NCBI GenBank assembly: GCA_015680685.1 | Contig: MNCI01007659.1 | Span: 12,848 to 76,847 of the forward strand | Length of the DNA: 64,000 nt | DNA from: Gnetum montanum | Taxonomy: Eukaryota; Streptophyta; Gnetopsida; Gnetales; Gnetaceae | Direction of reading: 5' to 3' | Shown: positions 55,820 to 64,000 of the stretch, in pieces | Numbering within the stretch: the stretch's first letter is position 1 | How the letters are laid out: each line of letters starts with the position of its first letter | The notes under the pieces: model-generated | What the model was told of the DNA's origin: nothing | Seen by the model: only the letters and a program-made list of their open reading frames with translations | Databases searched by the model: none | Translations under genes and position numbers: made by a program

Positions 55820-56965
55820 ATGCAGATGGGCTTATTAGATGGTGTGTGCTAGATCATGATCAACACAGAGTTTTATAAGATGTTCATGAAGTCTTGTGCA
55901 ATGGCCACTATGCAGGGTGCAGAATAGCACTTAAAATACTAATGGTAGGATACTTTTGGCCTACCCTATTCATAGATGCCCACATGTTTCCACAATCTTG
56001 TGAACACTGCCAAAGAGATGGAGGAATTATGGCTAGATATGAAGGACCATAGCACTGCCTATAGCCATTGGAAACTTTTGATATATGGGGAATTGATTTT
56101 ATTGGGCCCATTCAACCAATGTCAAACACAAAAGCATATATCATTGTGATTGTGGATTATTCTACAAAGTGGAAAAAGAGAATAGTACTAAAAGATTGTA
56201 CAGCAAAGATGGTTGCCAAAGTTTTTCAAAAGCATGTGATGAATAGATTTGGAGTACCCATAATCATTATATCAAATAATGGGACCCACTGCACTAGTAC
56301 TATTTTTAAGAAACTCACGTAATAACTTAGGGTTAACCATAAACTAACAACACCATATCATCTCCAAGAAAATGTTCAAGCCAAAGTTACTAACTATGAA
56401 ATTACTATAATACTCACAAATATGGTTAGTAGGTTTAGATGAGATTGAAGTACAAAATTAAACGATGCTCTATGGACCTATAGGACATCTTGGAAATTAC
56501 CTATAAGGTACACCCCATATGAGTTAGTTTATGACAAGTTGTCAACACTCCCAATCCAAGTAGAGCTTCACACTTTAGCTACTACTAGTGAACTTGACCT
56601 AAACTTGAGTTTAGCCCAAAAGGAATGTCTAATGAACCTAAATCTTCTAAATGAGAACTAGCTAGTAGCACTTATGGGTAGTGAAGTCCATAAGCATTAC
56701 TCCAAATTTAGGCACAATTCATGGATAAGGAATGTAACCATACAACTAGGTGACAAGGTCCTTTATTATAATCCTGGTAATTTACCCCAAAAAGCTAAAT
56801 TTTAGACACTTTGGGAGGGACCATATATTATGCACGTTGCTCATCTATATGGTTCCTTACACATTCACCACCCATCCAGCCCACATAAGCTTATCCTTGT
56901 CAATAGCCAACAAGTAAAACCATACTATGAATACTCCAAAGAATCTACCCAACCTACCCACTAAT
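55820..56965 (+). pseudogene. Integrase of the 13.1-kb element
   Basis: The HHCC zinc region reads 'VHEVLCNGHYAGCRIALKIL', 'GYFWPTLFIDAHMFPQSCEH' and 'CQRDGG' (55870-56030). The core (open 56068-56322) has 'FDIWGIDFIGPIQPMSNTKA' with the first catalytic Asp, and 'FGVPIIIISNNGTHCTS', where the second Asp is Asn. Further text reads 'LNDALWTYRTSWKLPIRYTP' and 'YELVY', then the C-terminal part 'LGDKVLYYNPGNLP' and 'LWEGPYIMHVAHLYGSLHIH', ending with TAA near 56963. The catalytic Asp change alone would abolish activity. Confidence 0.85.
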
Positions 56966-58489
56966 CTTCTACTTGTTCTATCTTTCATTTAACTAATCTT
57001 AATAATAGTCATGGGGGAGTCAATTTTGAACCATAAGTACCTTACTAAAATTTTTCATTTTCTTTCACTTTTCACATTCTTTAATTCTTTATCATTCTTT
57101 GATACTTTTCATTTTTAAAATTTTTGACATTCTTTGATATCTTTCAATTCTTTAACATTTTCAATTCTTTTAACATTTTTCATTCTTTATACTTTTTCAA
57201 AATTCTTACTATCTTTTTCATTTCTTTCATACTTTATTTGCAAACCTTCTATAAATAATTTTGATTCTTAATAAGACACCTTGAATAAAGGCAAGATGTA
57301 GCCCAATAAAGTGAAGATTTTTCTATGTTATCAAGTCAAAAGAGATTGATTATTTAAATAGTCAGCCCACATCATCCATCCATCCATTCCATTAATAAGA
57401 TTTTCATACCATGGCCATAATGATATTCTTTTCCATCATACAACTAAGAAATAACCTTATAATCATTATGCCTAGATCAAAAAGTGAAGAACCAAGAGGA
57501 AATGTAAAGGATGTGACATCAATGGAATTTATGAATTCTTTTGGATTACTGTTGTGAGTTCTATCATGTTGCTAAGGTTGTAGTATAGCCTTCTAGATCT
57601 AACAAAAAATAGAAGAGTAAAATAAGTGATACCTTAGAAGGTTGACCAAAAAAAGAGCACGAAATAAATTTCTAGGGGTTCCACTAGAAAGACATGCTAT
57701 TCATGCTTGAAGATAGGTAGCTTCTTAGAAATCTAAAAAATAAGCTAAAGTGCCATGAATAAAATCCTCCCTTGGACAGTACACCAAGTGACAATACTCC
57801 TTGCAACATTGATGGTCTTATGATTATACTTCCAAAAGATGACACAATGCAATGTCACTAGACATTGGTCTGGACATGGTTTGAATCTTGGATAGAAAGG
57901 CTAGTGATACTTTAGCCACTAATAAAACATAAGAATTCATTATGCCTATGGTAAGATACCTCACATCCCAATTTTTGCAATTCCTTCTAAGTCCATCTGA
58001 TCTCACTGTTTGAAAAGTCATAACTTGTTGTTTTGTGTAACATAGCATTATTTTGTTAATTTGATGATACTAACATGTGTGTTTTGCTAAATAGGTATGA
58101 ATTACACTTAACTCCTTAAGTGCCTACAGACACTTTTAGGTGTGTTTATACAAGGGCATTAATGATTGGAGCTTGCTTTCGAGAAGACCCACTTGTATAA
58201 CTATTGTATCTTATGCCTACCAAGAAATTCCACATCATCTTAAACCTTCTAGCATCAACAAATGTTAATAAAAACATTTCCCATGTTATTTAAACTATCC
58301 ATTCTTACAACATGAATCCATATCCCTTGAGATTCCTTCTTTATGCACTACCAATGACACATTTTTGTAACAATGAGCATATCTCCATCATCCAAACCCT
58401 TTGAGAAATCTTAAAACCTTCCAAATATTCAAAAGAATCAATTTTTCCCATCAAACCCTTATAAAAAATGAAATTTCTTAGGCTCCAAT
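56966..58489 (+). other. Spacer between integrase and the extra 3' ORF
   Basis: It begins with 'agtcatggggg' at 57007-57017, the word that stands before the LTR at 1735. A repeated 'ttctttcatacttt' / 'cattcttt' tract spans 57040-57240. Nothing coding is recognised. Confidence 0.45.
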
Positions 58490-58570
58490 ATTGAGTTTGC
58501 ACTGATATCGGATCCCTGATGTCAGGTCCTCGATATTGGATTTTACAAAACCTATATATACGTCAAGATT
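58490..58570 (+). promoter_or_regulatory. Internal U3-like promoter motif: GATATC cluster plus TATA
   Basis: 'ctgatatcggatccctgatg' followed by 'tcaggtcctcgatattgg' resembles the LTR U3 text 'gatatcatatccctgatatt' (49891-49910 region). 'acctatatatacg' about 40 bases later is a TATA box at the same relative place as in the LTRs. It lies about 550 bp ahead of the extra 3' ORF, so it may be a remnant of an internal promoter, or a piece of another LTR. Confidence 0.5.
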
Positions 58571-59109
58571 TAATCAATTTTTTCACCATTTTTCATTTGA
58601 GCCAAGGGAGATTTTTTGAAAATTTTTCTCTAACCTAAGCTCTAGCCTCCTAGCTTTCCCAAGCCATAACTTGACTGTTATTACTCTAATTCTTGTGCTT
58701 TTTGAACCTATTTGATCATTGAGTGCTCATCTTAGTCATGGAGGGGTACTAATGAGGAAAGTTTAAGTCAATTTTTCAAAAAACTCTAACACTCAAAAGG
58801 TACCTTAAGGGTAAGTACGATGTGAAAGTTAAAATTTTTAAGGAACAATCAATCATATTAATGTTAGAACACTCAAATAAAACTCCTAAGGACTTATAAC
58901 CATCATTATGAGCCATACATAGGGACAAAATGAATAATTGTGAATGATTACAATGAAATTAATACTTATGAAATCACTTTTGCAAAAATTTTCCAACCCT
59001 GCATTCCTAATAACTATAAACTTGATCTAACTAAAAGTATGAGAAAGGAAGGAAGTTATAAAAATTAGAGAATTCCTTCTAATGATTCCCAATTCCCTAA
59101 TGATTGTAA

Positions 59110-60735
59110 ATGGTCCCAAAGAGAGGAGCACAGGGAGAAGCCTCACAAGGTGCAAGTAAGAGACCAAGAGGCCAAGGTAGAGGCCAAACTGGAGGACAAG
59201 AACTAGAACATGAGAAGTAGGAAGCCCAATCATTTAGCATTCATCAAGAGACTCCTACTATGGGAAAATTGGTCCAAGGAGAGATAGAAGAACCACCAGT
59301 GCATGGACAATGCCTCATGTTACCACAAGACTACCCACAAGCTATTCAAGAAACATCCATCTTAACCATAGTTATTGTGGAGATGAACTTTGGCCTGTTC
59401 ATGGAATTTATGCTAGAAGTAGAAAAGACATAACTTCAGGTGTCACCATTATGGCCTATCCTATCTGATAATGGTGAATGGTACCTTGGAAAAACATATC
59501 AATTATGTTATAAAAATAAAGAGGGTATAAAGGTTAACATTGAAGGAGTCTCAATTTCATTCTTGATCAAGGCAATTATAGAAGCTCTAAATATACCCAA
59601 AAAAGGAGCAAAGTTAGCACATCTATCCACCCAATCAAATCTTGAAACTAGAAAACTATGGCTAAAATAGGCATATTGCAGAGAAGTTAAGGGCTAAAAT
59701 GAGCTAACTCTAGAAGAAAGAATCTACTTCAAAATTGGCACTTATAATTATTCCCAACAAATGGGATCAATTGACTATCCACTTACATGGCTAGAGGAAG
59801 TGTGATACTAATGGGCAAATACAATGTCGACCTCACACAACTTTACTTTATGAAAATACAGAGGTAGTTTGAAGAAAAAAAAGGAAGGAAAACCAACACT
59901 TCCATTCCCTTGCCTTATCAGAAAGCTATGCAAGCAAGCTAGAATCCTGGGATACACCAATGGCATTTCCAAGAGAGCCCAAAATGCTTCATATGCTAAA
60001 TTGCTCAAACCAGCATCACCCAAGAAAGATTAGGGTGAAGAACAAAAATAAGAGTAAGAGTAAGAGCAACAATAGGAGCAATAATAATAACAACAAGAAC
60101 AGCAACAACATCAAGTTCCACCGCCACCTTCACCACAAGAATATAGACTATCAATGAGTCATATGCAGTAGATTGTAGAAACCATTAGCTGGGGAATAAG
60201 GGAGGAGGCCAATCTTTAAAGAGTTGTTAATAGCACCATTCAATCCATAGGTTTAGTAGATCCAACAAGTGGACAGATCTCACTACACTCAAGAGAAGAG
60301 GTGCAATGGTTCCAAAAAATCTCTAGAAATGTTGAATTATTCCAAGTGATGCTTAAGATTGTACAAGGAGCCACAATAGTGGTAATGCAACACCAAGATG
60401 TAGCCAGAGCAGCAGAGGTGATCACTGATTAGATTAAAGAATCTTTTAATGTACTTGTTGTGTCACTAACAAATCTAATTGGAGCTAGAGATGCTCAAAT
60501 GTTAGCCAAAACCTCAATGAATTCTGCTGACCATGAGGAAATTCTTGATAGACTATAGCAGATTGGGAAAGTTATGAAAACACTTTTTGACAGTCCCAGT
60601 GATGTCACTATAGTACAATCTAAGCTCATCATTACCAAAGAAAAGTTGATCATGGTAGAGATCAAGGCAAAGCATGTAGATAATAAAATTTTGAGATTAC
60701 AAAAAGAGCTTGTAGCCCTAAGAGCTAAAATATGA
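59110..60735 (+). pseudogene. Extra 3' ORF of the 13.1-kb element, N-terminal part
   Basis: One frame holds from ATG 59110 (basic start 'MVPKRGAQGEASQGASKRPR') to about 60735, broken by stops. Readable parts are 'LVQGEIEEPPVHGQCLML', 'SPLWPILSDNGEWYLGKTYQ' (59440 onward), 'GTYNYSQQMGSIDYPLTWLE' and 'PTLPFPCLIRKLCKQARILG'. The last block recalls the 'LPFP-LI--LC--AGV' block of plant retroelement-associated proteins seen in Athila-like elements; this is from memory. A Gln-rich tract at 60043-60110 is riddled with stops, followed by Pro and a helical region with many Glu/Lys/Leu. Function is unknown; it may be a structural or RNA-binding protein. Confidence 0.55.
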
Positions 60736-61800
60736 GATTCCACATAATTTATTACGCTTGACCAAATAGAACAGTTTAGGATAGAGTAAATAAATTACCT
60801 AATCATGCAAAATAAATAGATGGCAACATAAAAAGAGAAAGTGGTATGAAATGCCTCCATAGGTGAAGCACAAACATATGCACATGTGAAGGCATTTACT
60901 ATAGTTCAAGAAGAAAATAAACAACTTACTACTGATAATATGAGGTTGACCATAGTGGAAAAGTGAAAAAACATCTTAGAAGAAAGTATCTACTAGTTGA
61001 GAGAATAATTGGTGAGGGTTAACCAAGATATAAGTCACCTCGCAAGAGAAAAATAAAATCCTCTATATGGAGGACGTATGTGCCATTCATCAAAAGTTAG
61101 CCATTGAAACAAGTGTGTGGGAAAATGAGGTAAACAATGACAAAAGACTCAAGAAAAAATTCTGTGATAAGGTAGGCATGTACAAGCAAATTAATGAGAA
61201 AGAGATCTAGATGGACAAACCTAAAATTAACACCCAATCATCATAGAATCCTGACTGGCAACCCATCTTTGATAGTTATGTCCTTGTCCATGAAGCGAAG
61301 GTGGAAAATAAAGACATGTAAATCAAAGATCTGAAAGAATACATGGGGTTAGATAACCTTCATTATGTTAACAGTAGGCAGGCCTAGGAGTGAGCTAGAA
61401 CATCAAGTAGCAACCATGTATGCTCTATATGAAAAAGAGTTTGTGGATCATAAAGATTCTTTGTAGAAACTCCAAGTGGCAAATTCTATACTGGAAGTAG
61501 TGAAGGCTAGCTACCAAGGGCAAAAAGATGTAGTAGTAAACCTAGCCAAAAGACTAATAGATTATCATGAACTACGTGAAAAGGCCAAGCTTTTGAAGAA
61601 AAAGGAGGTAGTTCGCAACCTAGTATTTCAAGGTAAATCAGATGTTTCCACAGCTACCATGCTCATGGGATGTACCTACTCCATCACATATTGCACAACA
61701 AGCATGGACAATACATGACCCAAGAATGAAAGAGGAGAAGCCTCAAGTGCTCTTAAACCAATACAAATTTCAGAGGCCTAACAACAAAGGAAAGTAACCA
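60736..61800 (+). pseudogene. Extra 3' ORF, C-terminal coiled-coil-like part
   Basis: Plus-strand text remains coding-like: 'KAFTIVQEENKQLTTDNMRL' near 60890, 'LREQLVRVNQDISHLAREK' near 60995, and the open 61476-61718 with 'QKDVVVNLAKRLIDYHEL' and 'KAKLLKKKEVV'. The composition (Leu, Glu, Lys, Gln at heptad-like spacing) suggests long helices that form coiled coils. Frames shift several times. Confidence 0.5.
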
Positions 61801-61989
61801 ATGAAGGAGCCATTGCCACCTAAAACTACATAAGGCTACATTAAGCTTCATTAATTTTTTTTTTTGTTAAATTTTTAAGATCATGTTTTGTGTCATTTTT
61901 GTAAATAGCACTGTGGTAATTAAGAGTCATGTACATAGTAGTTAGTGTCATGAGAGTTTACCTCCCAGTTTTGGAAGGAACTCCATCCT

Positions 61990-62036
61990 CTTTATTTTTT
62001 AACTTGAGGATGAGTTTTCAGTTAGTTTTGAGGGTA
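61990..62036 (+). promoter_or_regulatory. Polypurine-tract region before the 3' LTR
   Basis: 'aacttgaggatgagttttca' then 'gttttgagggta' abuts the LTR start. The 'cttgaggatgag' word is usual just before the 3' LTR of plant Ty3 elements, and the final 'gggta' is identical to the end of the tract before the LTR at 1735. Confidence 0.55.
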
Positions 62037-62949
62037 TCATAAATTGATTTTTTGTTAGCTACAATATCAAGCATCCAATATTGGAGCTACAATATTGAAT
62101 CCTTGATATCAGGGCACAAGCTACAATGTCAAATATTTGATATTGCGAACATGTGTAGGCCTATAAATACAACACTTAGGCATACAATTTAGTCATAGTT
62201 TCATTCCAACCTTAGCAAAACTCTATCAGCTTGTTTTCTTTATTTTATCACCTAGCACTTAGCAGTGTATGCCCATAGTGTGATGTTAAGTAATTGAAAT
62301 GGAGTCTTTATTCAAGTGGAATGTACTTGGACACATTTCATCACTGAAAATAAAGATCAAGATTACTTTGCATCTATGCAACATCACTTAAATTTCTTTA
62401 CTATTTACTTAGACTAATGTTTAATGTTTTGACTAAGTATAACGTTTACTATTTTCCTAATTACTATTTACTTTTCCATGAATTTTACTACTACTATTTT
62501 TAAGCAGAATGGATATGACTGATTCTAAGTATTAAGTGTGATCATTTGGAAACCCAGTAGTATTATCGCTTGGTTCACCCACTAGCAAGATACTTGGTAA
62601 TCCTAGTAACAATTACATAAGTCCAAGACATGCATGGAGAGCCAAAAATAGATGTCCATTGCCTAAGCTAGACTAGATTCATTTTTTGTTTACTTAAACT
62701 TAGAAACCACTTTTATTTACCTCATGTTTACTAGGAGTAAAATGGCCAAAGCAACATCAGTTATCATACACCTCACTGTAAGTTAAACCATACGCATTGA
62801 TTTTACTAGCTCATGTGGGAAGATAGCAATCACAAACTTAAACCAATTACTAGCATAATTACATTACCTTATCCATGGAATTCAACCAAGTTGCACATGA
62901 ACACTTGTATCTCATATAGTTGGATGTTGGATTACTCCATTGCTCATCA
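62037..62949 (+). mobile_element. 3' LTR of the 13.1-kb element
   Basis: It matches 49850-50736. The start TCATAAATT has a changed second base; the end is TGCTCATCA, identical in its last 7 bases to the LTR at 2757. TATA box 'cctataaatac' is at about 62160. GATATC or ATATT words cluster at 62060-62150. Confidence 0.8.
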
Positions 62950-63555
62950 CATGTAATCAAAATTCTTAGAAATAAAAACACTTGATAGCTCAACCTTTAC
63001 CTATACAAAGTAGATGAAGGATGAATTACCTATTTCTACCAATAAAAAAAGATCCATTTTTCCCACATAAGGTGTAGTAAGAAGGATTATTTTTATATTA
63101 AACCTTTCATTTATAAGGTGCTTTTCAAGATGCTCTTATATAATAATAAAAAAGCTTTTGAAAAGCAATTCATGTTACAAAAGTCCCTTCACATCTGTTA
63201 AACAACTGAGCAAACCATAAACTATTCTACATATGCTATGTGGCAAATGTATGGCATACATACATACCCATACAAAGTGCTCTAGCTTAAAAAAAATTCT
63301 AAGCATATGTGATAATAGATATAAAATTTGTGTAAGGAATCAAACACTTAACCTTGTATTTATTATTTCAATTGTGTACCACTAATCTATGCAAGTTAAT
63401 TTACATATAAAATATTTTTTTATTTTGTGATGGCAAGAAAGGAGGATAGTAGAATGACAAAAACTATTGGAAAATCATAAACTGATCCACAACGGTTCAT
63501 GGATTATTTCATGTAACTTATCATGAATAGATCAATCACCTCTGCAACTCATCAT
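62950..63555. other. Right flank of the element, repeats shared with 48.4-49.7 kb
   Basis: 63082-63183 matches 49655-49745, 63305-63425 is a third copy of the 160-bp repeat at 48399, and 63484-63530 is an inverted match of 48785-48832. No gene is seen. Confidence 0.65.
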
Positions 63556-63848
63556 GAATGGATCCATCACCTAGTCAACCAAACCCTTCCAAAAGTGTGC
63601 CACCTCAACAAAGATGCAAAATGACAGTGATCATAATTTTTTTATTCCAACTATTAAGGATTCTTCTGTTCCTACTTTTGTTTCATTATGTCGGTATAAT
63701 GGACTTTGAAGTAATGACTCTCAATATGATGTCATCGAAGAGTTTTCATTTCTTGTTATAATAAGGCCGATGTTTCTTCTTACATTGCAATCTTGTGGTA
63801 CAAAATATATTCGATTAGAAAATGCATCAAGAGTCAAGAGAATGGATT
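63556..63848 (+). pseudogene. Fragment of a second S-receptor kinase copy: end of exon 1 and start of intron
   Basis: 'atggatccatcacctagtca' and 'accaaacccttcc' match the exon 1 end of the intact gene ('acggatccaccatctggtcg', 'accaaaccctccc', 44471-44507), with one Trp codon turned into TAG. At about 63627 'acagtgatc' stands where the intact gene has 'acggtgagt', so the splice donor is lost. The intron part follows ('atgtcggtataatg', 'cttgttataataaggccga', 'gcatcaagagtcaagagaat'), parallel to 44582-44740. Nothing more of the gene follows inside the window. Confidence 0.8.
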
Positions 63849-64000
63849 GAAAAATTGTATTGAATCCGTAAATCGGTAACAATTTTTATAAATTCTATTG
63901 ATAAAATCTAAACAAATCAATGTAAAAATTAAATTCAGATCAAAAATGTTACTAAAGAAAAGTAGATATATTCACTTATGTTGAAGGTAGCATTTTTCAT
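63849..64000. other. AT-rich window end, nothing recognised
   Basis: No coding or repeat signal was identified. Confidence 0.3.

Larger units (their letters stand above)
49850..62949 (+). mobile_element. Ty3-type LTR retrotransposon, 13.1 kb, both LTRs present, decayed
   Basis: Two direct LTRs of about 890-910 bp bound a coding interior in the order gag, protease, RT, RNase H, integrase, then a 5-kb 3' section with another long ORF. Integrase after RT places it in Ty3/Gypsy. The flanks CATAT and CATGT may be a 5-bp target duplication with one change. The LTRs differ at many positions and hold indels, and all ORFs carry stops, so the insertion is old. Length and an extra 3' ORF recall the Athila/Tat branch, but exact placement needs phylogeny. 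Confidence 0.88.

Noticed and set aside
1-64000. CRISPR arrays, prokaryotic operons, rRNA or tRNA genes
   Set aside because: Repeats seen are tandem duplications or dispersed transposon words without regular spacers, and no complete tRNA or rRNA signature was found; the window is eukaryotic.

Overview
The window is nuclear DNA of a seed plant with a large, repeat-choked genome. It is AT-rich, full of old and heavily mutated LTR retrotransposons and LINEs, and holds one clearly intact protein gene. The style (ancient Ty3, Ty1 and LINE remains carrying many stops, a lone S-domain receptor kinase amid broken copies of itself) fits a gymnosperm, perhaps a conifer. That is inference; no marker in the window proves it. 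There is one 605-base N gap (27818-28422) and one isolated N at 5787 flanked by a duplicated 41-mer.

Layout. 1-2757: 3' end of an LTR element and its LTR. 2758-3605: a copy of the receptor-kinase upstream region. 4260-5360: unidentified decayed coding sequence. 6754-9700 (minus): Ty3 gag and protease remains. 12440-14255 (plus): Ty3 second RNase H plus integrase, followed by a G-rich polypurine tract and a probable LTR. 16310-20090: decayed Ty1-copia element. 21180-27040: Ty3 gag and protease, broken up by a tandem, chimeric Ty3/copia repeat. 28423-33094: mostly unassigned AT-rich DNA with short repeats. 33111-38926: near-full-length, GC-richer LINE bounded by 16-bp target-site duplications. 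40828-43585: upstream region of the kinase gene, split by a second, truncated LINE.

44125-48143: a two-exon G-type lectin S-receptor-like kinase (807 aa predicted), the only gene that looks functional. Its intron contains a LINE endonuclease fragment and a decayed copy of the start of exon 2 followed by a second copy of the intron. 49850-62949: a 13.1-kb Ty3 element with two LTRs, decayed gag-pol and a long extra ORF after integrase. 63556-63848: a fragment of a second kinase gene copy. The kinase gene, its split intron, the duplicated upstream block at 2758 and the fragment at 63556 together suggest a former tandem array of S-receptor kinases later expanded and scrambled by retrotransposons.

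Recurring themes. (1) Stop codons inside decayed elements are mostly TAG, often where Trp or Gln is conserved, and catalytic Asp residues are repeatedly Asn; this fits methylcytosine deamination. (2) A family of LTRs shares clusters of the palindrome GATATC upstream of a TATA box, and one such cluster sits inside the 13.1-kb element ahead of its extra ORF. All translations and homologies were read by eye, so boundaries are approximate unless stated otherwise.
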